DNA of 47,866 nt from CAZSNH01 sp052388455 (GTDB lineage: Bacteria > Pseudomonadota > Alphaproteobacteria > Rhizobiales > Hyphomicrobiaceae), in NCBI GenBank assembly GCA_052388455.1, contig JBQTIA010000004.1:1-47866 (forward strand), read 5' to 3'. The translations under genes were made by a program, and so were the position numbers. Positions 18,881-29,200 of the stretch are shown here, in pieces (positions within the stretch are counted from its first letter, which is position 1; every line of letters starts with the position of its first letter). The notes beneath the pieces were generated by a model that saw nothing but the letters and a program-made list of their open reading frames with translations, made no database searches and was not told where the DNA came from.

Positions 18881-20302
18881 TTAGTCTCTGAAATCGCTCA
18901 ATAAAATCTCATCTATGTCGTTGGGGGCCGAAATCCGGCGGGGCCGCACGTCCGTTTCGTCGGGCGGCACGGCGTCGAAAACGAGGGTGAAGGTCGAGCC
19001 GACGCCGAGCGTCGAGGCGATGCTCAGCTGGCCGCGGTGTCGGTTGACGATGTGCTTGACGATCGCCAACCCGAGGCCGGTTCCGCCGCGCTCGCGGCTC
19101 GTCGCCTTGTCGACGCGATAGAAGCGCTCGGTCAGCCGCGGAAGATGCTCCTCGGCGATGCCGACGCCGTCGTCGGTGACGGCAATTGCGATTCGATCGG
19201 GGCCGCCGGGTCGGCCCGCCTCGAACCGCGTTTTGACTTCCACGGTGCCGTCAGGGTGGCCGTACTTGATGGCATTTTCGATGATGTTCTGAAAAACCTG
19301 CGCCAGCTCGTACTCGTCGCCGCGGATGCGGCAGGGCTCGGGTCCGGGCAGCAGGCGCAACGTAATTTTCGCCTCCCGAGCGATGGGCTCCAGCCCCTGC
19401 ACGACGGCCTGCAGCACAGCGGCGACCTCGATCAACTCGGTCGGCGGCAGGTGGGCGCGCATCTCTATGCGGCTCAGCGACAGGAGGTCATCGAGGATGC
19501 GCGCCATGCGCGCGGCCTGGGTTTCCATGATGGCGAGAAAGCGCGTGCGCGCGGCGGCATCTCCGCTGGCCGGCCCCTGCAGCGTTTCGATGAAACCTTT
19601 CAGCGAGGCGAGCGGCGTTCTCAACTCGTGGCTGGCGTTGGCGATGAAGTCGGAGCGCGTCTGGGCGAGACGGTCCTGCTCGCTCAAATCTCGGAACTGG
19701 ACGAGCAGTGAAACGCGTCCGACCGCTTCGACTGGGCTCAGGTCCGCGGGCTGGCTGCGCAGCGGTGAAACCGTGACCAGCAGGCGGCGTCCGTTCGGCG
19801 CGTGGTCCGTCATCTCGCCGATCACGGTGGCGGTGCCGCGCCGGGCACGGTTCATCGTCTCCAGCAGGCCGGGATGGCGGCTGACCTGGAACAGGGACTG
19901 GCCGTCGCCGATGGTCGGAAAGAGTTCGCGAGCGCGCAGATTGTGAGCCGTCACCCGACTTTCGCGGTCGATCAGCAGCGCCGGCAGATCGAGGATCGCG
20001 ATCACCGACTGAAGGATCCTGTTCTCCTGTTGCTGGACCGCTGGCTCTTGACTGCCCACCACAATCGGCGTGCCGGGCCAACCCGACGGGCCGAGCCGGC
20101 GTCCTGCGACGAGACCGGCGACGGCAGCGACCGTCGCAGCGAGCGCTGTTTGTGGCCGCACCCAGCCGAGGCCGATGCCCGCCATAGGCACCGACAGCAG
20201 GGCCGCACTCGCCACCCAGCGAAACCAGCGCTGATCCGCCAGTTCAGACCAGCTCGGTGCAATCCAACGGCGCATGCCATCCAGGCTCACGAGTTTCGTC
20301 AT
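18881..20302 (-). CDS. phoR: phosphate regulon sensor histidine kinase PhoR
   Basis: A 473-residue membrane kinase. Two N-terminal transmembrane helices (about 28-48 and 50-68) are followed by a PAS-like domain (about 95-205). The dimerisation/phosphoacceptor helix has SDFIANASHELRTPL (His225). The ATPase domain has N box NIIENAIKYG, G1 DDGVGI and G2 GGTGLGLAIVKH. It phosphorylates PhoB when Pst transport is idle. The order phoR first, then pstSCAB-phoU-phoB, is the rhizobial arrangement; enterobacteria pair phoR with phoB. Confidence 0.94.
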   Translation of the reverse strand: MTKLVSLDGMRRWIAPSWSELADQRWFRWVASAALLSVPMAGIGLGWVRPQTALAATVAAVAGLVAGRRLGPSGWPGTPIVVGSQEPAVQQQENRILQSVIAILDLPALLIDRESRVTAHNLRARELFPTIGDGQSLFQVSRHPGLLETMNRARRGTATVIGEMTDHAPNGRRLLVTVSPLRSQPADLSPVEAVGRVSLLVQFRDLSEQDRLAQTRSDFIANASHELRTPLASLKGFIETLQGPASGDAAARTRFLAIMETQAARMARILDDLLSLSRIEMRAHLPPTELIEVAAVLQAVVQGLEPIAREAKITLRLLPGPEPCRIRGDEYELAQVFQNIIENAIKYGHPDGTVEVKTRFEAGRPGGPDRIAIAVTDDGVGIAEEHLPRLTERFYRVDKATSRERGGTGLGLAIVKHIVNRHRGQLSIASTLGVGSTFTLVFDAVPPDETDVRPRRISAPNDIDEILLSDFRD

Positions 20303-20501
20303 GTCGCGTCAAAGCACGATCGCGGCCCGGCGCCCAGCGGGGGGTCGCCGGGCGGCGAACCGGCGCACGGGGTCCGCAGGCGGCGCCGGCATTGCTGGCT
20401 TGGCGACGGGCCGCGTGCGACATGAACCTTTTCCCTGGCTGCGACGACCAACGGCTCAAGAGGCCCCGACGTGCCGGGGTCCTCCAGCCGGGAGCCGCGC
20501 C

Positions 20502-20696
20502 ATGACCCTCGATTTCTCCAGCCAAGCCATCGCGAGGATCAATCTCATCGCCGGTGCGGCGCTGCTGATCTCGCTGATGCCCGATGGCGGGCGGTTTCCC
20601 GAAAAGCCGACCGGCGTGCGGACCGCCATCGAGTTGATCGCCAAGGGCTCCAAGGTACAGCTCGCCAGCGCGTGCGACACGGCCGGTCAATGCTGA
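20502..20696 (+). CDS. short hypothetical protein
   Basis: A possible 64-residue protein (MTLDFSSQAIARINLIAGA...), supported by GGGAG 7 nt before ATG 20502. It has a hydrophobic segment AGAALLISLMP near residues 18-28 and two Cys near the C-terminus. No family recognised. It converges with the transporter gene at 20728. Confidence 0.45.
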   Translation: MTLDFSSQAIARINLIAGAALLISLMPDGGRFPEKPTGVRTAIELIAKGSKVQLASACDTAGQC

Positions 20697-20727
20697 GAGT
20701 GGCAGGGTCGATTATGACGTCACTCGG

Positions 20728-21459
20728 TCAACGGAGACGAAACGGATTGAAGTCGGTGTTGCGGTCGTAGACATCGACGCCCTCGGCGCGTTTCAGGGCG
20801 CGGACGACGCGGGTTGTGAGCGGCAGGAACGCGATCTCGACCAGCGTTTTGGTGACGAACTGGGAGACGACGAGCGTCAGAACCAGCTCGTTCGGCATGA
20901 TGCCCGAGTTCCAGAAGGCGAGGGGATAGAAGAGCGCGCTGTCGACCGCTTCCCCGGCGACCGTCGAGGCGACGAAGCGGGCGCCCATGGCGCGGCCCTC
21001 GCTCGCGACCTTCATGCGCGCGAGGACGTAGGAGTTGACGAACTCGCCGCAGAAATAGGCGAGCATCGACGCCCCCGCGATGCGCCAGGTGTTTCCGAAG
21101 GCGATTTCATAGACCTTCTGGTTCTCCCATCCCGGAGCCGGTGGAAGGGCGACGATGACGGCGGCCATGACGCTGGCGAAGAGCAGCGCCGCAAAGCCCG
21201 TCCAGATGACCTTGCGCGCGCGGGCGTAGCCGTAGACCTCGGTCAGGATGTCGCCGAAGATGTAGGAGATGGGAAAGAAGAGGACACCGGCGCCGAATGT
21301 CACGGCGCCGAGCCAGGGAAGGTCGAGCGTAGCCGCCTTGGCCGGGCCGATCAGGTTTGAGCAGATCAGCACCACGACGAAGGCGACCATCACCAGATCG
21401 TAGTAGCGCAACCCGCCATCTGAAGGTTTTGCGCCGGGAGTCGTTCTGTCAGAGATCAT
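20728..21459 (-). CDS. yhhQ: queuosine precursor transporter (YhhQ/VUT family)
   Basis: A 243-residue inner-membrane protein with about six helices. It has the family features: LVMVAFVVVLICSNLIG in helix 1, PISYIFGDILTEVYGYARARKVIW, and the C-terminal ARFVASTVAGEAVDSALFYPLAF. Members import queuosine precursors (preQ0/preQ1) for tRNA modification. I looked for a preQ1 riboswitch in the roughly 120 nt upstream and saw none. Confidence 0.9.
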   Translation of the reverse strand: MISDRTTPGAKPSDGGLRYYDLVMVAFVVVLICSNLIGPAKAATLDLPWLGAVTFGAGVLFFPISYIFGDILTEVYGYARARKVIWTGFAALLFASVMAAVIVALPPAPGWENQKVYEIAFGNTWRIAGASMLAYFCGEFVNSYVLARMKVASEGRAMGARFVASTVAGEAVDSALFYPLAFWNSGIMPNELVLTLVVSQFVTKTLVEIAFLPLTTRVVRALKRAEGVDVYDRNTDFNPFRLR

Positions 21460-21581
21460 GCGTCACTCGAAGTTGCCGGATGGCCGACGCGGCCGTGTTC
21501 CCTCGGGAACAGACGTAACATGCGGCGAGCGCGAATGTCCGGCATCGTCGGCAACTCTGCCCACGTCGCGAAAGGCAAACC

Positions 21582-21923
21582 ATGATCCTCTCGACCGGCT
21601 TTCTCATCTACCTGGCCATCCTCGCCGTCATTGCCTTCGGAGCATTCGCGATAATGCGCTCCGATCCTCCGACCCATGGTCCGCTGGGCGATCTCTATGA
21701 GCTGCAACCCATGCTGCATCCCGCGAAAATCGCGGTGATTGCCGTCTTCATCGCCGGGCTTTTCGCCAAGGCGGGTCTCAGGACAGGCGCACTGGAACCG
21801 GAACTCTTCAGCCAGATCCAGTCGGTCGGGCGGTTGGTGCTGGTTTTCGCGCTCCTCGTATTCGTCTCGCTTCTGGCGCAGGCCGGATTGAAGAGCTGGC
21901 GGCAATCGAATCCGCTCGCGTGA
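21582..21923 (+). CDS. small membrane protein with about three helices
   Basis: A 113-residue protein with hydrophobic helices at about 5-25, 49-64 and 84-103 (STGFLIYLAILAVIAFGAFAI, IAVIAVFIAGLFAKAG, LVLVFALLVFVSLLAQ). It should be an inner-membrane protein. Function unknown. GAAAGG lies upstream of ATG 21582. Confidence 0.65.
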   Translation: MILSTGFLIYLAILAVIAFGAFAIMRSDPPTHGPLGDLYELQPMLHPAKIAVIAVFIAGLFAKAGLRTGALEPELFSQIQSVGRLVLVFALLVFVSLLAQAGLKSWRQSNPLA

Positions 21924-21974
21924 GCGTCACGAAAATACCCCGTGCTGCGCCGCCGCTCACCGCAGGAATAGGCG

Positions 21975-21990
21975 TCAACAAATCGTTAAC
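21975..21990 (+). promoter_or_regulatory. near-consensus CtrA box
   Basis: TCAA-CAAATCG-TTAAC matches the CtrA site TTAA-N7-TTAAC with one change, 52 nt before the gene at 22042. Inferred. Confidence 0.35.
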
Positions 21991-22041
21991 GACTGTCCCG
22001 CAGGCTGGAGTCCGTCGATTCGACTCCAAGGGACGTTCGCC

Positions 22042-22485
22042 ATGCGCCTCCGCTTTGCTCTGCTGCCGGTTGCCGTCGCTCCTTTGATCGTCCTCTTGGC
22101 GGGTTCCTCTGCCGCCGACGAAGCCTACATCTGCGACGGCGGCCGGATCGTCTATGTGAAGTACGGCGAACTCGAGCACCTCAAGCGCACCGATGCCTGC
22201 ATCGCCGGATATTACGGCGTGACCATCAATGTGGCGCCCGCGGCAGCCGCGGCGGCCGAGAAGGGGCTCGCGATGGAGCGGGCCGCGCTCGAAAAGCTCG
22301 GGCGTAAGGACGAGGGCAAGTCGCCGGGTGCTTCGGGCAAGGGCGCTCAGTCCGTGGCGGGGGATCGCAAGCCGGTCCGCACCGCCAAGGCGCTTCCCGC
22401 GCCGGCTCCCAACACCGATTTCCGCAATGTGTTGATCATCAACGCGGCGCCCGGCGAGGCGCGCGTCTTCCGCCACGAGCGCTGA
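22042..22485 (+). CDS. exported hypothetical protein
   Basis: A 147-residue protein with a signal peptide (MRLRFALLPVAVAPLIVLLA ... SSA-ADE). A compact N-terminal part follows with two cysteines that may form a disulfide (AYICDGGRIVYVKYGELEHL, then RTDACIAGYYGV). The linker is rich in Ala/Lys/Pro. A conserved-looking end follows (FRNVLIINAAPGEARVFRH). Probably periplasmic; function unknown. AAGGGA precedes ATG 22042. It is the first of three co-directional exported proteins. Confidence 0.7.
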   Translation: MRLRFALLPVAVAPLIVLLAGSSAADEAYICDGGRIVYVKYGELEHLKRTDACIAGYYGVTINVAPAAAAAAEKGLAMERAALEKLGRKDEGKSPGASGKGAQSVAGDRKPVRTAKALPAPAPNTDFRNVLIINAAPGEARVFRHER

Positions 22486-22600
22486 AGCCGCGAAAGCTTG
22501 CAGCCGGCGACGGGTGACTGCTCCCGACAGCAAGACTTTCTTAATCACATTTGGACAGGGTGAGAGGCGTAATCGGCGTAACGAAGGGCGTGAGCGTAGG

Positions 22601-23548
22601 ATGACGAGCTTCTCCAAGCGGGCCGTGGCCTGCTCGACGGCCATATTCCTGGCGGCAGCACTGGCGGTGGTCACTCCGGCCGGCAGTCAGGAACAGGACA
22701 CTCCGCCCGAGGTCGGCGATGCCGATGTCCGCGACGATGGGGGAGAGCCGCCGCGCGACGAGCGCCGCTCGCGCAACTCCCGCAATAGCGACGACCGCGA
22801 TCAGACCGCGGACGACAGCGCGCCGGACGAGGTTCCGATGCCGGAGAACCGGACGACGGAATCTGCTTCGGACGGCGATGGACCCCAGGCGACCGAGCGC
22901 GCCGCCGGTGACGCTGCGGAACCGGTGCGCGAGGCTGCTCCGGCGCCGATAGAAACTCCAATCCAGACGCAAGCTCCCGCCCCGACTCCTGCGGAACCTG
23001 CTTCGACAGCAGCGCAGCCTCCGGCGACACCTGCGGGCAAACCCGCGGCAACGGCCGGCGCTCCGCCAGCCAAGGATCTCTACGGAGAAAACGCCCGCCA
23101 GATCCTCAAGGCCGAACAGCCGAAGCTTCAGGGCAAGGTGCATCCGCTGTCCCTGCGCTATCCAGAGCACGATGTCGTCGTCTGCACGGCCGGGTGCGGC
23201 CCGGGCGGCAAGGTCATTCAGAAGACTGCGAAGAGCGCCGTTGTGTCTGCCGCCGATGCCGCGATGATCCCGACCGCGGCCAGCATGGATTCCGGCGCGG
23301 CTGCTCCCAGCGACGATGCTCTGCGCTGCCTCGCGGGCTGCTATACGACACCGAAGAAGTATCGCAGCGTCGAGCAGCCGGCCGATCTGGTCGACCCGCC
23401 GCCGGTACGGCCGGAAACTGCCGCCGCTGCCCCGACGCCGAACCCTGAAAAGCATCTCGACAAGCAGAAGGGCATGGGTTCTGGCGACTGGCTCGGCAGG
23501 ATCAACGCCGACCGCGCCGTGGGCGGACCGGCAGCACCCACGCCTTGA
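22601..23548 (+). CDS. exported low-complexity protein with paired CxAGC motifs
   Basis: A 315-residue protein. Its signal peptide covers residues 1-29. A long acidic then Ala/Pro-rich region (30-170) probably spans the envelope. The C-terminal part holds two copies of a cysteine motif: YPEHDVVVCTAGCGPGGKVIQ and LRCLAGCYTTPKKY. The next gene carries a closely similar pair, so the two are probably paralogues. The motif could be a disulfide-closed or metal-binding turn; I cannot assign a function. ATG 22601 is preferred because it starts the signal peptide. Confidence 0.68.
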   Translation: MTSFSKRAVACSTAIFLAAALAVVTPAGSQEQDTPPEVGDADVRDDGGEPPRDERRSRNSRNSDDRDQTADDSAPDEVPMPENRTTESASDGDGPQATERAAGDAAEPVREAAPAPIETPIQTQAPAPTPAEPASTAAQPPATPAGKPAATAGAPPAKDLYGENARQILKAEQPKLQGKVHPLSLRYPEHDVVVCTAGCGPGGKVIQKTAKSAVVSAADAAMIPTAASMDSGAAAPSDDALRCLAGCYTTPKKYRSVEQPADLVDPPPVRPETAAAAPTPNPEKHLDKQKGMGSGDWLGRINADRAVGGPAAPTP

Positions 23549-23668
23549 GTCGCGATGATGTGAGGCGCTGTTCCGGTGCGGCACGCCGGGCAACGCTTTA
23601 TTAGGGTCGGATCGTCATTGTTTTCCTCCGAAGGGCGGCCGCGGAGGCCGTCGGCTCGGCGGGACGAC

Positions 23669-24799
23669 ATGACCAATCGCAACAGACTGTTCGCTGGCTT
23701 CGGGGTGCTGTTCGCCTACGCGGTGTTCATGCTCTTGACGCCGAAGCAGATGCTGGTTCTCGGCCCCGAGCGCTCGATCCGGCTGGCGCCGGTCGGCACG
23801 GCGGTGCAGAGCAAACTGCCGCTTCGAGCGCCAGCCACGGCTTCCGCCGCCAAGCCAAGAGATGTCGCGGCCTCGCCCGATCCCTGGACGCCTGTGGTGA
23901 CGCAAGCGCCCGAAGCTGGCGAACCCCGGCCTTCGCAGTACGCGACAACGATGCCGGACGAAGCGGTTCGCCCGTCCAGCAGCACAGCGGCCGGGGTTTT
24001 GGATTTCGGCGCCGAAGCCATGGGAGCTTCGGCCGAAGCTCCGCTCGATGGTGCGCAGTCCCCAAAACGCGATGTCACCTCGGTGCCCGCGCTGCCGGCC
24101 GGGTCCTCTTCCGAGAAGCAAGCGGTTGCGGCCGTCGATCCCTGGTCACCCGTCGTTACGGCAGCCGCTCCGGATGTGTCGCTCGGTCAGCCTGTGCTGC
24201 CGACGCCAGCGCCCGCGACTGTGCCCTCGGTCGCCATTGCAGATCGGCCCACAGTTTCCGCCATGCCCCAGACGGCCTGGACCTCCGACGGCATCAGTGA
24301 TGCGCACGCCTCGGTGGCGCCGCTGCTGGCGGCTCATCCCGATCGCGATCTCATCCTCTGTCTGGCCGGTTGCGGCGGGCGTGCGAGCATCGTCGCCATC
24401 CGGCTGAGACCGTCGCTCGTCGAGGCGGACGGTGGTGAGATGGTGCCGACGGCGTCCGCCGAGGCGAGCGCGCTGCCGCGTGCGGGCGACATCGTGTGTG
24501 TGGCTGGCTGCGTCGGCAAGCCGGGCGAAGTGGTGTTCCGCAACGTGCGGCTGTCGTGGATTTCCGACGAGGGCAGCAACCTGATCCGGACGGCATTGAG
24601 AGTCATCGCGGACCGGCTGATCGCGGCCGAAGGGCTCGACGCCGACACCCTGCCGCCGTCGATGATGACGGAGACCGCGCGGCTGCATCTCGTCGGCCCG
24701 TCTGCCGGAACCCTGAGCCGCTTCGGCTTCACCGGACCCCGCGTCGGGGCCTGGGTGCGCCGGCTGCCGGTCATCGCCGAGGCGCGGGGTAATCGCTAG
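23669..24799 (+). CDS. membrane-anchored protein with paired CxAGC motifs
   Basis: A 376-residue protein with an uncleaved-looking N-terminal helix (NRLFAGFGVLFAYAVFMLLTP). An Ala/Pro-rich stalk of about 190 residues contains two imperfect DPWTPVVT / DPWSPVVT repeats. The C-terminal domain has HPDRDLILCLAGCGGRASIVAIR and GDIVCVAGCVGKPGEVVFRNVRL. These match the motif pair of the preceding gene (xPxxDxxxCxAGCG). Periplasmic face of the inner membrane is likely. It ends 4 nt from the convergent HIT gene. Confidence 0.68.
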   Translation: MTNRNRLFAGFGVLFAYAVFMLLTPKQMLVLGPERSIRLAPVGTAVQSKLPLRAPATASAAKPRDVAASPDPWTPVVTQAPEAGEPRPSQYATTMPDEAVRPSSSTAAGVLDFGAEAMGASAEAPLDGAQSPKRDVTSVPALPAGSSSEKQAVAAVDPWSPVVTAAAPDVSLGQPVLPTPAPATVPSVAIADRPTVSAMPQTAWTSDGISDAHASVAPLLAAHPDRDLILCLAGCGGRASIVAIRLRPSLVEADGGEMVPTASAEASALPRAGDIVCVAGCVGKPGEVVFRNVRLSWISDEGSNLIRTALRVIADRLIAAEGLDADTLPPSMMTETARLHLVGPSAGTLSRFGFTGPRVGAWVRRLPVIAEARGNR

Positions 24800-24803
24800 A
24801 ACA

Positions 24804-25226
24804 TCATGCCGCGAGCGCGCGGCGCAGCTTCTCGGCGTTGGCGGCGAGCACCGTGCCGTCCTCCATTTTGTCGGTGTGTCCCCGCATCCTGACGCCCGAG
24901 TGGCGCGGGACGACGTGGACGTGCAGGTGGAAGACCGACTGTCCTCCGGCCGCCTCGCTGTACTGGAAGACGGAGATGCCGTCGGCGGCGAACGCGGTCA
25001 TGGCGGCGCGGGCGATTTGCTGCGCGACCGGGAGCAGGCGGGCCAGCACCTCGGGATCGGCGTCGAGGATGTTGCGCGCCGCGGTTTTCGGAACCACCAG
25101 CGTATGGCCGGGCGCCTGCGGCATCACATCGAGAAAAGCGATCGTGTCGGCGTCCTCATACACTTTGTGGCAGGGGACTTCGCCGCGCAGGATCTTGGCG
25201 AAGATATTGGTGGGATCGTAGCTCAC
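24804..25226 (-). CDS. HIT-family nucleotide hydrolase
   Basis: A 140-residue histidine-triad protein. It has NIFAKILRGEVPCHKVYED, then LDVMPQAPGHTLVVPK, and the active-site triad FHLHVHVVPR (HxHxH). Family members cleave nucleotide phosphoramidates or dinucleotide polyphosphates. GTG 25226 (VSYDPTNIF) has GAGG upstream and fits the family start; the ATG further up at 25292 would add 22 atypical residues. Confidence 0.92.
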   Translation of the reverse strand: MSYDPTNIFAKILRGEVPCHKVYEDADTIAFLDVMPQAPGHTLVVPKTAARNILDADPEVLARLLPVAQQIARAAMTAFAADGISVFQYSEAAGGQSVFHLHVHVVPRHSGVRMRGHTDKMEDGTVLAANAEKLRRALAA

Positions 25227-25301
25227 GCGCGCACCTCGTCGGTCAATATTGGCGCCTGTTATCCGGCTCCGTGCGGCGGGGTCAAGCGGCAACGAGCAAA
25301 A

Positions 25302-26132
25302 TCAATTCCCGTTGGCTCGGATGGTTTCGCTGATCCAATCTCTATAAGCCGCCACCCGCGTATAGACTCCGTACTTGAGCTTCCTAGCGCATCCATCACC
25401 CCAAGACACAACGCCGACCAGGATAGGTCCATCGGCGTGCCGCCACACCAGCGGGCCCCCGCTGTCGCCCTGGCAAGAGTCGATGCCGCCATCGCGGTAG
25501 CCCGCGCACATCATTCCGGATTGGATGGCGCCGTCATAGGCCGCCTTTTCGTTGCAAATGGCGTTATCGATGTAAGGCACACTCGCCTTCAGCAGGATTG
25601 CCGAGGCGTCGGCACCTTCTCCCGTTGCGCCCCACCCCGTCACTTCGAGCGGCTGTCCGACGGTGATCGCTTGAGCCGCCGTGACGAGAGGAATGACCCG
25701 CCCTGGCGGTGCGGACCTGAATTTCACGAGCGCCAGGTCGTTCTCGTGGGTGTCTGCATTGTACCGCTTGTGCACGAGCACGCGGTCGATGTTGGCCCAG
25801 GCGCCCTCGGCCACGTAGTTCGTCACGCGCGATTTCGCCCTCACGTCGCCCGGCTTGACGGTAGTGGGAAAGCAGTGGGCAGCAGTGAGCACCCACTTGT
25901 GGGCCACAATAGAGCCGCCACACAGCATCGTCTGGTCGGCCCATTTGATCGTCAGGGCCACCTGCCAGGGATGCCTGGCGATGTCGGTCGCCTCGCCGCC
26001 GACGATGCGCCGCCCGCCGAGTTTGATCGTTTCCTGGCCGAGGGCTGGCGACGCCGGCTCAAGCCCGCCGAGCGGTGTCAAAACAAGCGCTGCTGTTCCC
26101 GTCAGGATCTTCAGTCGCTGGAACAACGTCAT
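25302..26132 (-). CDS. exported trypsin-like serine protease (S1), zymogen-like
   Basis: A 276-residue S1A protease that looks strikingly animal-like. The signal peptide is about 1-33. A short propeptide follows, ending at the activation site RR|IVGG (residues 41-46). The triad is complete: His86 in VLTAAHC, Asp132 in ENDLALV, Ser224 in SCQGDSGGPLVW. The six residues before GDSGGP (GGIDSC) carry the S1-pocket Asp of trypsins, so cleavage after Arg/Lys is expected. Cysteines in CGGS, AAHC, MMCAG and DSC can form the usual disulfides. It should be periplasmic or secreted and activated by cleavage. It is divergent from the caspase-like gene across only 100 nt. Confidence 0.92.
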   Translation of the reverse strand: MTLFQRLKILTGTAALVLTPLGGLEPASPALGQETIKLGGRRIVGGEATDIARHPWQVALTIKWADQTMLCGGSIVAHKWVLTAAHCFPTTVKPGDVRAKSRVTNYVAEGAWANIDRVLVHKRYNADTHENDLALVKFRSAPPGRVIPLVTAAQAITVGQPLEVTGWGATGEGADASAILLKASVPYIDNAICNEKAAYDGAIQSGMMCAGYRDGGIDSCQGDSGGPLVWRHADGPILVGVVSWGDGCARKLKYGVYTRVAAYRDWISETIRANGN

Positions 26133-26232
26133 CAATGCTCACCATACGATCGAAGCGCTGCATTATGATTTGATCTGGGCAGAGAGGCCGCCTACTCTTT
26201 CACGAGGCCAGTTGTCAGGCAACGGTTGCGTC

Positions 26233-29200
26233 ATGCGTTGGTGCAAGCTCTGGGCGATGGCCACGCTTGTGGTCATCATTGGGTCGCTCGCTGTTCTCAC
26301 GGCGCAGTCAACGCCGGCACGCGCACAGGACAGCGCCACACGTGACATCACCGATGCCAGGACAGGCATCAGGCTTGCGCTTCCTTCGATCCTCACCGAG
26401 GAGAAGGAGACCAAGTGGGGCACCAACTGGTCATCGCTCGACAAGAGCATCAACATCGACGCTCTGACCTACCCCAAAGACAAGTCGCTCAAGTCCATCT
26501 ACGAAAACCTGCGTTCCATCCGCGGCCGCACGTACACCCGAAATGATCTGAAGGAGGACCATTTCGTCCTGGCCGGCCGTGCCTCCGATGGAAGCTCCTT
26601 TCATATCGAAGGGCGGGAAAAAGACGGAGCTGTGAAGGCCCTTTCGATTGTTTACACGGCAAGACTTGGAGACAAAGGGTCGAAGCTCACCGAAGAAATA
26701 GTCGCAGGATTCGACCCCTTTTCCGAAGCGACTGCCGTCGCAACCACAACACCGCCTGCGCAGGAGACGGCGCAGGACGTGAAGCCGGCAGAACCGGCCG
26801 GCACGGCTGCGTCCGGTCAGGATGGCGCGCTTGAGGCACCAGACCGGCACCCTGTGACCGTCATGCCCAATCTCGGCAGCATAGGAGGGGGGCTCGGCAG
26901 GGCGATCTTCTCACCGGATGGCCGCATCGTTGCGACAACCTCCTACGAGGGCGTGAAACTGTGGGATGTCACCACCCTGCGGCCCCTGCGAACATTGCAG
27001 CATTTTGCCTATCTGCTGGATGCTGCTTTCCTTCCGGACGGTAAGCAGATCGCCACCGCCCACAAAGATGGAAGCATCAAATTGTGGGATGTCGCCACCG
27101 GCGCAATCGCCGCGACACTGAAGCCAGGAAATTATTGGGGACTAGGGAGCGTCAGCACCGATCCGAAGAAAGCAGGGGACGATCCAGAGCTTCTGCCCGT
27201 TGCCGGCCTGTGGATCAGCCCGGACGGATCGAAGCTCGTGTCGAGCGACTATTACGACGTCCAAATCTGGGATTTGCCGAAGCGTCGGCTCCTGAAGAGC
27301 TTCCGACTCGAACCCGATGTCGAATTCAACGGCTTTGGAGGCACGATCGACCTGCGGCTGTCTCAGGACGGCCAGCGGATCGGTTCGTTCTTCAGGAAGA
27401 CGGCGCGACAATACGATGCTGCGAGCGGCAAAGTTCTGGCGTCTCATGAGCACGACGAGAACTCCCTTGCGGTGCTCCTGACCGACGACGTGCTTCTCGT
27501 GGCCGCCAACGAGGCCGGCTGTCAGCAGATGACGTACACGCTCAAGAGCTTGAGCAAAGCTCAGGGGCGCGGCGACGTTGTGATCGGCAAGCCGCCAACA
27601 TGCGGCCCGGAGAATGGAGACAACAATGAACCGCCTGCTGTCTTCGTATCGCCTGACTTGAGACGCGTGGCCGTCAGCCGCCCCGAGAGCGGTGAGTTGA
27701 CGATCGTCAGGATCGACGACGGAACCATCGAGCGGACGATCAGAATTCAAAGCGGCGCCTCGAAGTCGTTCATCGGGCTTTCTCCCGATTTTTCGCTCGC
27801 TCTTGCGAGCGTGGACGAAAAGACCTCAGCCGTCTCGGCGGAGACCGGAGCATTTCTCGGCGAACTCAAGTCGTATGGCGAAGGCGCCGACGAAGCCATC
27901 GCGACCTCCCGCAGGGGGGCCGTGCTGATGTTCCCATCTTCTCCAGGCACGGGAGCACAAGAGGTCGAGGCAAGGTTGTGGTCGCTCGAGAACCCGGCAT
28001 CCAGAAAGTTCAAATACCAGCCCAAAGAAGGCTGGCGGATCGTGGATGTCGCTAACGACGAGACCGTGGCGCTTGCCACCTCTGAAACCGGACAAATGTC
28101 CTTCATCCCGCTCTCAAAGGAGGGGTCTCCCGTTCCCATCCCGGTCTCCGGGTTCTCGAACATCAAGGAGGCGCAGCTGTTTCCTGACCGCAAGCGAGCC
28201 ATCATCGCGGCGCCGGGCCAAACCGAGACAGACAAGGATGCCGCTTACATCATCGATCTCGGCACCGGCCGGACGCTTCACAAGATGATGGAGCCCAAGG
28301 CGGAAAACCCGGAAGACGACGACCGAAACAGCATCAGCACCCTGGCCGTTGCCGCAGATGGCAGCAAAGTCGCCATCGGCACCTGGGGCGGTGTTGTCGA
28401 AATCTATTCTGCAGATACCGGTAAGCGTCTTGCACGCATGTATGAGGAGTATGCGACGTTCCTGTCGCTGAGCTTTACACCCGATGGCAAGACGATCCTG
28501 GGTGGCACGCGAGACGAGGACGTCTATCTATGGAACGCGGCAACGGGAAAGAAGCTCAAGTCGTTCGAGGTTACGCGGCAAGCTGGACACGTGAACGTAT
28601 CATCTGTGGCGATGTCCAAGGACGGACGCCTCGTCGCCGCAGGTCTTGCCATGAGAGCCGCATCTACCGGTGACATCGGGGCGGAGCAGTCCGTCAAGGT
28701 CTGGGATGCCGCCACAGGCAAGCTGCGTTTCAGTCTTTATGGGCACGAGGAAGGAATAACGGCGGTTACGTTCACGCCCAACGACCGCTGGATCGTCTCG
28801 GCGAGCTACGACGGAACGATCCGCTACTGGGATCGCGAGACGGGCAAGTGGATGGCGACGATCACCGCGGCTGAGGGCGAGCGGTGGCTCGCCATAACGG
28901 AAGCCGGGTTCTTCGCCGGCTCGCCGGGTTCCGAAGACCTCGTCAATGTCGTCAGGGGCCTCGACGCCTACTCGGTCGCCCAGTTCCGCAAGCACCTCTA
29001 CCGCCCCGACCTCGTGGAGCAGCTTTTCAAAGGCGATCCCGAGCGCAAATACAAGGATGCGGCCTTCGCGCTGAACCTGGAGAAGGTGCTCGACTCCGGC
29101 GCGGCGCCGCAGATCGAGCTGCATCCCGAGAGGAAGACCGAAAAGGCCGGCGAGACGGTGCGCATTGCCGTGCGCATCACCAATACCGGTGGCGGCATCG

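Noticed and set aside
21460..21581. Possible preQ1 riboswitch before the queuosine-precursor transporter
   Set aside because: No preQ1-type core or pseudoknot pattern could be found by eye.
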